DNA of 7,190 nt, from assembly GCA_902773215.1 (NCBI GenBank), contig CACYDQ010000150.1, positions 1 through 7,190 on the forward strand. The letters run 5' to 3'. Of this stretch, positions 1-6,170 are shown in pieces. The notes below the pieces were generated by a model. It was not told the origin of the DNA and made no database searches. It worked only from the letters and a program-made list of their open reading frames with translations. The first letter of the stretch is position 1. Each line of letters begins with the position of its first letter. Made by a program: the position numbers and the translations under genes. Origin of the DNA: an uncultured Spirochaetaceae bacterium (lineage in GTDB: Bacteria; Spirochaetota; Spirochaetia; Treponematales; Treponemataceae).

Positions 1-463
1 GAACATGCTGACCGGACGCTTTGCCCGCGCCACCGGCGAGAACACGCCGACCGCTTCTATGTGGCTCCACATCGGTGCCAACATGGACCAGAGGACTCAG
101 GTCTACATCGGCACGATGACCGCCGCCGCCCTCGGAATCCGCAATGTCGGAACTGAGGAGATCATGACCCTCGAGACTCCGGACAACGCCAACCGCGCCA
201 TCGGAACCCTCGATGAGGCCATCAAGAAGATCAACAAGCAGCGCGCCGACCTCGGTGCCTACCAGAACCGCCTTGAGAAGACGGTCCAGGGCTTGGATGT
301 TGCCGCCGAGAACACCCAGAGCAGCGAGTCCAGGATCCGCGATACGGACATGGCCGCCCAGATGGTCGAGTTCACCAAGGACAACGTTCTTTCCCAGGCC
401 GGAACCGCCATGCTCGCGCAGGCGAACCAGTCTTCTCAGAACGTGCTTTCCCTGCTCCGCTAG
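1..463 (+). CDS. flaB: Flagellin FlaB core protein, C-terminal part (5' end outside window)
   Basis: This is the 3' portion of a spirochaete FlaB flagellin, a structural protein of the core of the periplasmic flagellar filament. About 153 residues are visible, roughly the last half of a protein that is usually near 285 residues. The reading frame is open from base 2 with no stop, so the gene begins upstream of the window and the first in-frame ATG (base 5) is internal. Visible FlaB signatures are [28 protein letters not shown] and [15 protein letters not shown]. The C-terminal flagellin domain follows, with [33 protein letters not shown] and the terminal [14 protein letters not shown], which forms the conserved D0 helix. 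The gene ends in TAG and is followed 32 nt later by a strong intrinsic terminator. It is the only + strand gene here and converges with the permease. Treponemes often carry several flaB paralogues; which one this is cannot be told. Confidence 0.96.
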   Translation, partial: NMLTGRFARATGENTPTASMWLHIGANMDQRTQVYIGTMTAAALGIRNVGTEEIMTLETPDNANRAIGTLDEAIKKINKQRADLGAYQNRLEKTVQGLDVAAENTQSSESRIRDTDMAAQMVEFTKDNVLSQAGTAMLAQANQSSQNVLSLLR

Positions 464-494
464 TCTTAGCGAAGAGGGCAAGTTAGCCTGAAGG

Positions 495-556
495 GAGAGG
501 CCTCCCGTTGGAAGGAAACTTCTGGCGGGAGGTCTCTCTTTTTTTTTATTTTTTTT
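495..556 (+). terminator. Intrinsic terminator of flaB
   Basis: The left arm GAGAGGCCTCCCG (495-507) pairs with 526-538 over 13 bp with one G-U pair, and the stem can be extended by wobble pairs toward the loop. It is followed directly by nine T residues (539-547), then an A and eight more T (549-556). It lies 32 nt after the flaB stop codon, in the right orientation for a strongly transcribed gene. On the opposite strand there is no U-tract, so it should act only on + strand transcripts. Confidence 0.93.
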
Positions 557-618
557 GTAACCTCCCGGAGGCTGCGTGTTTGTATGTATAGAATGAAACG
601 AACAAACTCCTTTTGAAC

Positions 619-654
619 CGGCTGCAGGAAGGGCAAACCTGCGGCCGTTTTTTT
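619..654 (+). terminator. Second intrinsic terminator downstream of flaB
   Basis: CGGCTGCAGG (619-628) pairs with CCTGCGGCCG (638-647) over 10 bp with one U-G pair and a 9-nt loop. Seven T residues follow (648-654). It is in the same orientation as the flaB terminator, about 60 nt further on. It is either a back-up terminator for flaB or the end of a short separate transcript starting between 557 and 618. No convincing promoter is seen there; the AT-rich TATAGAAT at 587-594 has no matching -35. Confidence 0.85.
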
Positions 655-660
655 ATTTCG

Positions 661-819
661 GGGCGGGGCCCCATAGCGGGCATTTGCTTGCGCTCATTGA
701 GCTGTGTGCCAGTCCGCATCAGCTCTTAAATGCGTATGACTCAAATGCAAGCACTAGCCCGCGAATGGGGACACCCCGCGGGAATACGTTCCCATACTGG
801 GCGGCAAGCACCTGCCTGG
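661..819. other. Gene-free, hairpin-rich intergenic element between flaB and the permease
   Basis: No supported gene lies between the flaB stop (463) and the permease stop (820). After the two terminators, this part is dominated by inverted repeats. A long imperfect hairpin spans 676-762: GCGGGC (676-681) with 757-762, TGCTTGC (685-691) with 747-753, and GAGCTG (699-704) with 720-725. Short hairpins follow: GGGG-aca-CCCC (767-777), GGGAA-tacg-TTCCC (780-793), and CCCA-tac-TGGG (791-801), which shares bases with the previous one. Small reading frames here have no ribosome binding site. It could be a dispersed repeat, a structured RNA or an mRNA-end stabiliser. It is not a standard terminator for the permease, because no U-tract follows any hairpin on the - strand. 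Confidence 0.55.
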
Positions 820-1788
820 TCAGGACTGGTTCGTCTTTCCTGCCCCCATCCGGATGCGGGGGTCGATGAATCCGTAGGACAGGTCGCTGACGATTCCCGC
901 GGCGAGGCCTATGGCGACGTAGAACATCGAGATTGCCATGAACACGGAATAATCTTTCACGGCGATGGACTGCACGTAGCTCCTGCCGATGCCGGGCACG
1001 GCGAAAATCTGCTCGATAATCATGGAGCCGCCCAGTATGCCGATGAACTCCCCCAGGAAGGATGGCATGAGGGGAACCATCGAATTCCTGAGGGCATGGC
1101 GGACGGTCGCCTGCCTGCGGGTCAGGCCCTTGGTGCGGGCGAGCAGCATATACTCGGAGGTCAGCTGCTCGGTGAGCTCCGCACGGATAAGGCGCATATT
1201 GCCCGCCACCGGACCGAATGAGAGCGCGAGCACGGGCATTATCGCGGAGTGAATCATCTTCCAGGAGAACCAGTCATTGCCGTCCCCGAAGACGAGGGGG
1301 CAGAGGCCGAGCTTGTAGCCGACGAAGTATTGCAGCAGGAACGCGTAGATGAAGGCCGGCACCGAGATGAACAGCATGATGAACACCTGTATTATCTGGT
1401 CGGGCCAGCGGTTCTTGTTGACCGCCGCGATGATGCCGAACACCACCCCGAGCGGCACGGAGATAATGACGGAGAGTATGTTGACGTAGAGCGTCGCGGG
1501 GAGCTTGCTTCCGATGTATGCCGTCACCGGCTGCAGGAAGGTTCCCATCGAGGTACAGAAGCCCCAGTCCCATTTGGTGAATACGTTCTTCAGGAAGATG
1601 CCGTACTGGACCATCAGTGGCTTGTTGTAGCCCCATGCCTCACGCATGTCGCGCAGGGCCTTGTCGTAGCCCCCCGCGACGGACTCGACGGGGTTCGGCA
1701 GCAGGCGGATGAGGATGAACAGCATGGTCATGATGACGAACAGGCTCATCAGCATGAGCGCAATCCGCTTGAGCACGTACTTCAGCAT
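820..1788 (-). CDS. OppB/DppB-type ABC transporter permease
   Basis: This is a 322-residue inner-membrane permease of the binding-protein-dependent transport family, of the peptide/nickel (OppB/DppB) type, at about the family's usual length. The N-terminus (MLKYVLKRIALM, then a hydrophobic segment at about 9-29) is typical of OppB. Further membrane segments are apparent near 98-121, 133-157, 182-199, 241-259 and 284-306. The EAA loop that contacts the ATPase lies near 212-222 (EYMLLARTKGL). The conserved IIEQIFAVPGIG is near 257-268, and the C-terminus has the usual IDPRIR. The start ATG follows a G-rich but weak ribosome-binding sequence, 28 nt after the lipoprotein stop, so it is probably co-transcribed with that gene. 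Such permeases work as OppB/OppC heterodimers with ATPases and a solute-binding lipoprotein. None of these is next to it, so the substrate is unknown and this may be an orphan or split system. Confidence 0.9.
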   Translation of the reverse strand: MLKYVLKRIALMLMSLFVIMTMLFILIRLLPNPVESVAGGYDKALRDMREAWGYNKPLMVQYGIFLKNVFTKWDWGFCTSMGTFLQPVTAYIGSKLPATLYVNILSVIISVPLGVVFGIIAAVNKNRWPDQIIQVFIMLFISVPAFIYAFLLQYFVGYKLGLCPLVFGDGNDWFSWKMIHSAIMPVLALSFGPVAGNMRLIRAELTEQLTSEYMLLARTKGLTRRQATVRHALRNSMVPLMPSFLGEFIGILGGSMIIEQIFAVPGIGRSYVQSIAVKDYSVFMAISMFYVAIGLAAGIVSDLSYGFIDPRIRMGAGKTNQS

Positions 1789-1816
1789 CTGTCCCCGTCC
1801 TGCCCGCAGCCGGTCA

Positions 1817-4054
1817 TCAGTGGCGTTTCACGTCGGTAATCCTCATGCCGACGTTAACCGGGGTCTTGGGCAAATCTTCCTGATGCTCCTTGGCGACCGA
1901 GAAGAACGCCATCACGCCTTTGGTCGCGCGGCTGTTCAGATAGGGGATGTTGCCCTGAATCAGCGTGCCGTTGACGTAGACGTTGTACGAGCTGCCCGTG
2001 TCCTCGACCTTTATCGTGTTGAGCGTGTTGTAGCCCTTGTAAATCGCCGGGTGCTCGTAGAAGTAGGCCGTGCCCTTGTCGTTGGGCTCCACCAGGTCAA
2101 CGTAGTTCTGCCCGTCCCAGGTGTAGAGCGCGTATTCGCCGTCCACGTTTATCTCAAAGCGGATGAAGTCGGACAGGTAGCCGCGCGGGTCGGGCTGGCT
2201 GTAGCCGAACACGAATCCGTATGCCGCCTTCTTGTATCCAGACACCTTGCGGAAGTCGCCCTGAATCATGTCGAACTGGCAGATTTCCGGGGTCGTGTAG
2301 AAGTAGCCGCAGCGCTGCACGTCGGCAAGCGCGGGGTGGAACCACTTGCTGAACTTCTCCACGTAGTCCACCGTGCCGTCGTCCGCCAGCCCCTGCTTGT
2401 CCTTTGCCGCGGAAGCAGCATTGCCATCGAGCCCGTTGGCATCGCCGCTTCCGTTGGTGGAAATTGCGGTGCCGCCGGAAGTCCCGTCGGCCTTGGCGAT
2501 TTCCTTACCGGTATTATTGGCCTTGCTGGCGGAACCGCTGCCACTGCCGTTGCCGGAACCTGAGCCTGACCCGTTCTTGCCGTTCTGATTGGTCGAGCCG
2601 GAGCCCGAGCCAGTGCCCGAGCCGTTCTTGTTGCCGCCGTTCTGAGCGGTCTGGCTTCCAGTGCCACTGCCGGAGCCGCTGCCGGATCCGTTCTTGCCAT
2701 TCTGGGCCGTCTGATTGCCAGAGCCGGAGCCGTTACCAGAGCCGCTACCGCTACCAGAGCCAGTGCCGGACTTGTTGTTGCCGTTCTGTGCGGTCTGATT
2801 ACCGCTGCCATTGCCGGAGCCTGAGCCCGACCCGTTCTTGCCGTTCTGCGCGGTCTGATTGCCGGAGCCCGACCCGCTACCTGAGCCTGACCCGTTCTTG
2901 CCGTTCTGGTTGGTCGCGGAACCGCTGCCGGAGCTGGAACCCGAGCCTGACTTGTTGTTGCCATTCTGGGCCGTCTGATTGCCAGAGCCGGAGCCGCTAC
3001 CGCTACCAGAGCCAGTGCCGGACTTGTTGTTGCCGTTCTGTGCGGTCTGGTTGCCACTGCCCGAGCCTGAGCTGCTACCGGATTTGTTGTTTCCGTTCTG
3101 TGCGGTCTGGTTGCCGCTGCCCGACCCGCTACCTGAGCCTGAGCCTGACCCGTTCTTGCCGGAGTTCTTGTCATCCTTCTTGGTCGGAGTCGGGTTTGCG
3201 TTTCGGGTGCCGTCTATGCTGGACGTGCCGGTAATGCCCGTGTCGTTCCCTTTCTTGCCGGAGCCGCTCTTTCCTGACGTATTGCTGCCGTCCGTGTTCA
3301 TGGCGACGGCCTTGTCATCATTCTTTGTGTTGCCGTTTCCGCTTGATCCGCTGCCTGTGGAGTCCTTGCCGCCGGAGCCGCTCGCATTGCTGCCTGACCC
3401 CTTCTTGCCGGTTCCCTCGCTGCTCTTGTCGTTTGCATTGGGAGCGACGGCGCTTTGTCTGGATCCGTCTTTTTTGGAATCCGTGCTTCCCGTGCCGGCC
3501 GCCACGGACGAACTGCCGTCGTCCTTGCCGCTCTTGCCGTCATTGTCGGAAGCCGATTTGCCGGTGCCTTTCATGCGCTCCATGGTGGCAGGAAAGTTCT
3601 CCTCGTCGTTCGGCGCATGCTCCTGCTTCTTCGTGTCGTCGTCGCTGGCCTGACCGCTTTTGGATACCAGACCGTCGCCGTCAACGCCCTCGCCGGACGC
3701 AAGCCCGTAGGAGTTGCCCGTACCGGCCGGACCGTCCTCGTCAGCGTGGTCAGAGGAGCCGATGCCGTCGGAGCTGACCCGGTCCGCGTCACCTTCCGGA
3801 CCTTCCGTGCCGTCCGTGGTTACCGTGGAGGAACCGTGCTCATCGTCAGCTATGATGTTTTCTGAATTTTCATCATCTTCAATATCTAATCCTGCCGATT
3901 CATCGGATTCGGCGGAACCTATGCCAGACGTTGATTCAAGGGATGAGCCTGATGAAGGAGCAGGCTCATCGGGAGCTGACTTGCAGCCAATCAAAGAGCC
4001 AGAAGCCGTGAGCATCAGAAGCACGGCAGTTGAACCTGCGACAATCTTTTTCAT
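1817..4054 (-). CDS. Large repeat-rich lipoprotein with C-terminal beta-sandwich-like domain
   Basis: This is a 745-residue predicted lipoprotein of unknown function. It starts MKKIVAG, has a hydrophobic stretch and a lipobox LIGC with the acylated Cys at residue 24. Residues about 25-155 are acidic and Ser/Gly-rich. Residues about 155-300 are Lys/Ser/Gly/Asn-rich. Residues about 300-507 are roughly ten degenerate units of (SG)n followed by NQTAQNG-NNKSG, NQTAQNGKNGSG or TNQNGKNGSG. The folded part is about 560-745. It has alternating aromatic/hydrophobic strands (AAYGFVFGYSQPD, FIRFEINVDGEYALYTWDG, YNVYVNG), which resembles the concanavalin-like jelly-roll domains of DUF1080/LamG type; this assignment is by pattern only. 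The start is supported by AGAGG five nt upstream and a TATAAT promoter. It ends in tandem TGA stops, 28 nt before the permease. It is probably tethered to a membrane, with the long flexible region acting as a spacer; binding to a polysaccharide or peptide is conjecture. Confidence 0.88.
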   Translation of the reverse strand: MKKIVAGSTAVLLMLTASGSLIGCKSAPDEPAPSSGSSLESTSGIGSAESDESAGLDIEDDENSENIIADDEHGSSTVTTDGTEGPEGDADRVSSDGIGSSDHADEDGPAGTGNSYGLASGEGVDGDGLVSKSGQASDDDTKKQEHAPNDEENFPATMERMKGTGKSASDNDGKSGKDDGSSSVAAGTGSTDSKKDGSRQSAVAPNANDKSSEGTGKKGSGSNASGSGGKDSTGSGSSGNGNTKNDDKAVAMNTDGSNTSGKSGSGKKGNDTGITGTSSIDGTRNANPTPTKKDDKNSGKNGSGSGSGSGSGSGNQTAQNGNNKSGSSSGSGSGNQTAQNGNNKSGTGSGSGSGSGSGNQTAQNGNNKSGSGSSSGSGSATNQNGKNGSGSGSGSGSGNQTAQNGKNGSGSGSGNGSGNQTAQNGNNKSGTGSGSGSGSGNGSGSGNQTAQNGKNGSGSGSGSGTGSQTAQNGGNKNGSGTGSGSGSTNQNGKNGSGSGSGNGSGSGSASKANNTGKEIAKADGTSGGTAISTNGSGDANGLDGNAASAAKDKQGLADDGTVDYVEKFSKWFHPALADVQRCGYFYTTPEICQFDMIQGDFRKVSGYKKAAYGFVFGYSQPDPRGYLSDFIRFEINVDGEYALYTWDGQNYVDLVEPNDKGTAYFYEHPAIYKGYNTLNTIKVEDTGSSYNVYVNGTLIQGNIPYLNSRATKGVMAFFSVAKEHQEDLPKTPVNVGMRITDVKRH
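2532..3156 (-). repeat. Degenerate tandem (SG)n-NQTAQNG coding repeats
   Basis: About 625 bases within the lipoprotein gene encode roughly ten units. Each has a variable-length Ser-Gly run (about 7-16 residues, sometimes with Asn, Thr or Ala) followed by a polar block. Six blocks are exact NQTAQNG, one is SQTAQNG and two are the shorter TNQNGKNG. Synonymous codons differ between many units, so the array is old, but parts are nearly identical at DNA level: 2694-2797 and 2958-3049 match except for one 12-nt indel. Unit length varies in multiples of two residues, as expected from in-frame slippage or recombination. Confidence 0.92.
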
Positions 4055-4059
4055 AATAA

Positions 4060-4064
4060 CCTCT
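4060..4064 (-). promoter_or_regulatory. Ribosome binding site of the repeat lipoprotein gene
   Basis: AGAGG on the - strand ends five nt before the ATG at 4054-4052. It supports that ATG as the start, which also yields a complete lipoprotein signal peptide. Confidence 0.75.
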
Positions 4065-4084
4065 GTAAAAAAAGCTCAGGAGTT

Positions 4085-4113
4085 ATTATATGGTTTTATT
4101 GATTTTTTTACTA
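4085..4113 (-). promoter_or_regulatory. Predicted sigma-70-type promoter of the lipoprotein-permease operon
   Basis: A perfect TATAAT (-10) lies at 4090-4085 on the - strand. It would give a start of transcription near 4078 and a leader of about 24 nt containing the ribosome binding site. The -35 position at 17-bp spacing (4113-4108) reads TAGTAA, a poor match to TTGACA. The spacer carries a run of seven A (4109-4103). The weak -35 may mean dependence on an activator, or the promoter may simply be weak; the sequence does not decide. Confidence 0.65.
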
Positions 4114-4146
4114 GCCCCGTGTTTCCGGGGGTAAGGGAAGGTGGGG

Positions 4147-4181
4147 TTTGCATCCCCTTCGATTCTCAAAGGGGATGCAAA
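4147..4181. repeat. Perfect 13-bp inverted repeat after the DUF6273 gene
   Basis: TTTGCATCCCCTT (4147-4159) and its exact reverse complement (4169-4181) enclose a 9-nt loop. It begins 25 nt after the DUF6273 stop codon and lies about 60 bp upstream of the -10 of the lipoprotein promoter. In the - strand transcript no U-tract follows, so it is not a canonical intrinsic terminator. It may still end or protect the upstream transcript, or serve as a protein-binding palindrome for the downstream promoter. A smaller hairpin, CCCCG/CGGGG (4115-4119 and 4126-4130), lies between it and the promoter. Confidence 0.7.
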
Positions 4182-4205
4182 TCTTGTTTCTGCTTTGCTC
4201 TGGCT

Positions 4206-5174
4206 TTACTCCGACAGGGTGAGGGCAGGCGCGACCCCGCCGCTCACGTCGCTGACGTGGCCGAAGTTGTATGCGAATCCCGTCGCGGTGACGGCGAGGG
4301 CATAGCAGTCGTTCTGGCTGTAGTAGGGGGAGCGGAGCCAGTACCAGCCGGTGTCCTTGTCGGCCTTGCGGTAGGCCCCCGTCGCGAGGGCAAAGTCGGT
4401 CGGGTAGCGGACCCGCTCGTCATCGTCCTCCCTGCATCCCTTGAAACCCCAGTCCTCGTTGGTTATCTCCGCCTCGGACAGGAGGAAAATCCGGTCGTTG
4501 GTCGGCTCGCTCGCGTAGCTGTTGGTGCCGGTGCCGTTCCAGCTGCGGCGGGCATCGGAAGTGCTCTCCGCGCTGTTGTCAACCTTGGTAATCGCAATCT
4601 TGCCCTTCTGTCCGGACGTGAAGGCCTGGCGCAGGAAATCCCCGTTGAGGAACTCGCGGATCTCGGAGGTCTCGTAGCCGTTCAGCGTCTCGGCGTAGCG
4701 GCGGGCGGTCAGGATGTCGTTGGACACCAGGACGGAGCTTCCCGCCATGCGGGTCCACTTGACCGGCTCCACCTTGAAGTAGTAGGTCTTGCCCTTGACG
4801 ATGGGGCTGCCGTCGCTGAAGCTGTAGCGTCCGCGCGGTGCGGCCTTCACCTTCTGGTACCAGCAGCCGTCGTCGCCGAGGTAATATGTCTCCCCGCCCG
4901 CGACCAGGGTCTCGTTCTCGTCAATCGTGACATCCGCTTCCTTGAGCGACTGGGGATAGGTTCCGAACGAGTATTCCCCGGAGGAAACTTCCTTGAGCGC
5001 GCCAAGGTCGTCCAGGCTCTCGGCATCCACGGAGGAGGAGGATCCGACGACCTCAGGCTCGTCATCATCGTCGTCCGAGAAATCATAAGCGAAAGCCATG
5101 GAAAGCCCGAGCGACAGGGCCAGGCCCGCCGCCACGAAATTCCGTAACTTGAATGAAAATAATGTCCTTGCCAT
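4206..5174 (-). CDS. Secreted DUF6273-domain protein
   Basis: This is a 322-residue exported protein of unknown function. It has an N-terminal signal peptide with a basic start (R3, K9, R11), a hydrophobic core at about 13-28 and a likely signal peptidase I site after AFA (residue 29). There is no lipobox Cys. An acidic Ser-rich linker follows (about 31-57, including a run of five Asp). The rest has the pattern of DUF6273: SFGTYPQ near 69-75, VEPVKWTRM near 135-143, LVSNDILTARRY near 149-160, SEIREFLNGDFL near 170-181, RIFLLSEAE near 228-236, TGWYWLRSP near 275-283 and the final GGVAPALTL. This domain occurs in many secreted proteins of treponemes and Firmicutes without a proven activity. The ATG is preceded by AGGAG at a 5-nt spacing. 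It lies 34 nt after ricT and could be read from that operon or from its own promoter. Confidence 0.88.
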   Translation of the reverse strand: MARTLFSFKLRNFVAAGLALSLGLSMAFAYDFSDDDDDEPEVVGSSSSVDAESLDDLGALKEVSSGEYSFGTYPQSLKEADVTIDENETLVAGGETYYLGDDGCWYQKVKAAPRGRYSFSDGSPIVKGKTYYFKVEPVKWTRMAGSSVLVSNDILTARRYAETLNGYETSEIREFLNGDFLRQAFTSGQKGKIAITKVDNSAESTSDARRSWNGTGTNSYASEPTNDRIFLLSEAEITNEDWGFKGCREDDDERVRYPTDFALATGAYRKADKDTGWYWLRSPYYSQNDCYALAVTATGFAYNFGHVSDVSGGVAPALTLSE

Positions 5175-5184
5175 AATATCTCCT

Positions 5185-5212
5185 ATTATATCCTAATATC
5201 ACAATTTTTCAA
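5185..5212 (-). promoter_or_regulatory. Predicted sigma-70 promoter for the DUF6273 gene, overlapping the ricT stop
   Basis: On the - strand TTGAAA (5212-5207) and TATAAT (5190-5185) are separated by 16 bp, close to consensus in both boxes. The -35 box overlaps the ricT TGA. The predicted transcription start near 5178 leaves only about 4-6 nt before the ATG. The AGGAG ribosome binding site (5184-5180) would therefore lie largely upstream of the transcript. Either the transcript is near-leaderless or the ribosome binding site serves read-through mRNA from ricT. Confidence 0.5.
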
Positions 5213-6156
5213 TCGTTTCGTTCGATTTGGTCGATTTTCCACTTGCCGGCCTGGCGGGTGAAGCTTGAGGCATTGACCTCCAGCACGCGCCCGTCCTGCC
5301 CGGTTATCTGCACCATGCCGGTGATGGCGTTGACGGAGCTGACGCGGAAGGAGGTCTCGTCCCAGAAGAAGCGTGTGCCCTCGGGCGGCATGGACCGCTT
5401 GGCCTCCTCGTAAATCTTGCTCTCGTAGCTCAGGCAGCAGAGCAGGCGGCCGCACTGGCCGGAAATCTTGGCGGAATTCAGGCTCAGGTTCTGGTCCTTG
5501 GCCATCCTGATGCTGACGGAGGGCAGCTTCTCGCTGATGCAGTGGCAGCAGAAGGGGCGGCCGCAGATGCCCAGGCCCCCGGTGATGCGGCTCTCGTCCC
5601 TCACGCCTATCTGCCTGAGCTCTATGCGCATCTTGAACACGCTGACCAGGTCCTTGACCAGCTCGCGGAAGTCCACCCGGTTGTCGCTTGAGAAGAAGAA
5701 GAGCACCTTGGGCTCGCCGACGAGGAAATGGACGGCGATGAGCTTCATCGCAAGGTCGTGCTTCCTGACCTTCTCGCGGAACACCGCCTCTGCCTCCCTG
5801 CACTGCTCCTCCAGCTCCTTCGCGTGCTCCAGGTCCTTGGGGGTCGCCAGGCGGATGACCTCCACCAGGTCGGCGGGCCGTATGCCGACGGGACGCTCGC
5901 TCATCCCCAGGTTCCGCGCCAGGTCGCTGCCGTAGCGAGTGGGGAGAAGGACGTAGTCGCCCGGCTTGAGCACAAGCTTCTTGGGCGCGGTCGCGTAGAC
6001 TGCCTCGCTGGAGTAGTCCAGCTTGAGCCGGTAGAGGGGATGGGGGAAGACGTAGCTGCCCCCCGCGTCCTCATCGTAGCCGTCGTCCTCCGAGTCCTCA
6101 AGCTCCCTGAGCTCGGCCTCGTCCTCGTCTGTCTCTGTCTCGAATATGTCAGACAT
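5209..6156 (-). CDS. ricT: PSP1-domain protein, RicT (YaaT)-like
   Basis: This 315-residue cytoplasmic protein belongs to the PSP1/YaaT (RicT) family. In Bacillus subtilis RicT works with YlbF and YmcA in a Ric complex that carries Fe-S clusters and affects RNA processing and developmental regulation. The N-terminal ~35 residues are very acidic. The PSP1 core covers about 36-300. It carries the family's two Cys motifs, ICGRPFCC (C198, C203, C204, plus C206) and QCGRLLCC (C235, C240, C241), which fits Fe-S ligation. A Lys/Glu-rich helical segment lies near 107-135. The ATG at 6156 is chosen because GGAAGGA ends 7 nt upstream; an in-frame TTG two codons earlier (6162) is only 1 nt from that site. 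It sits 47 nt after yaaR, a neighbour also seen in the Firmicute yaaR-yaaT region. The Ric partner genes are not in this window, so the spirochaete role is inferred only from family. Confidence 0.9.
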   Translation of the reverse strand: MSDIFETETDEDEAELRELEDSEDDGYDEDAGGSYVFPHPLYRLKLDYSSEAVYATAPKKLVLKPGDYVLLPTRYGSDLARNLGMSERPVGIRPADLVEVIRLATPKDLEHAKELEEQCREAEAVFREKVRKHDLAMKLIAVHFLVGEPKVLFFFSSDNRVDFRELVKDLVSVFKMRIELRQIGVRDESRITGGLGICGRPFCCHCISEKLPSVSIRMAKDQNLSLNSAKISGQCGRLLCCLSYESKIYEEAKRSMPPEGTRFFWDETSFRVSSVNAITGMVQITGQDGRVLEVNASSFTRQAGKWKIDQIERND

Positions 6157-6163
6157 ATACAAT

Positions 6164-6170
6164 TCCTTCC
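6164..6170 (-). promoter_or_regulatory. Ribosome binding site that decides the ricT start
   Basis: GGAAGGA on the - strand is 7 nt from the ATG at 6156-6154 and 1 nt from the in-frame TTG at 6162-6160. It favours the ATG, which shortens the longest possible frame by two residues. Confidence 0.75.

Noticed and set aside
676..762. Integron attC-type recombination site
   Set aside because: The folded, bulged hairpin is reminiscent of attC, but there is no GTTRRRY/RYYYAAC core pair and no integrase or cassette gene nearby.
843..862. Near-palindrome CCCCC-CATCCGGATG-GGGGG-like sequence near the permease 3' end
   Set aside because: It lies within coding sequence for the conserved PRIRMGAG tail and no U-tract follows it, so chance and codon constraint explain it.
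684..1221. Two + strand frames beginning in the intergenic hairpin cluster
   Set aside because: They have no ribosome binding site, overlap the hairpins and then run antisense through the well-supported permease.
2532..3156. CRISPR-like or satellite array
   Set aside because: Unit length is irregular, there are no unique spacers, and the repeats are translated in frame inside a lipoprotein.
2404..3653. Long + strand open frames rich in Arg/Ser/Cys or Pro/Leu/Glu across the repeat region
   Set aside because: They are complements of the Ser-Gly codon repeats of the lipoprotein gene. They lack ribosome binding sites and recognisable domains, and their repeats exist only because the true coding frame is repetitive.
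1817..4054. The lipoprotein as the solute-binding protein (OppA) for the permease
   Set aside because: It has no SBP family 5 features, and the folded C-terminal part of ~185 residues is far too small and of a different pattern.
3714..5147. A 477-codon + strand frame antisense to the lipoprotein and DUF6273 genes
   Set aside because: It spans an intergenic region with a promoter and a palindrome, has no start signal and no recognisable domain. The opposite frames have signal peptides, ribosome binding sites and family motifs.
6157..6162. TTG at 6162 as the ricT start
   Set aside because: It is only 1 nt from the GGAAGGA ribosome binding site, whereas the ATG at 6156 has a normal 7-nt spacing.
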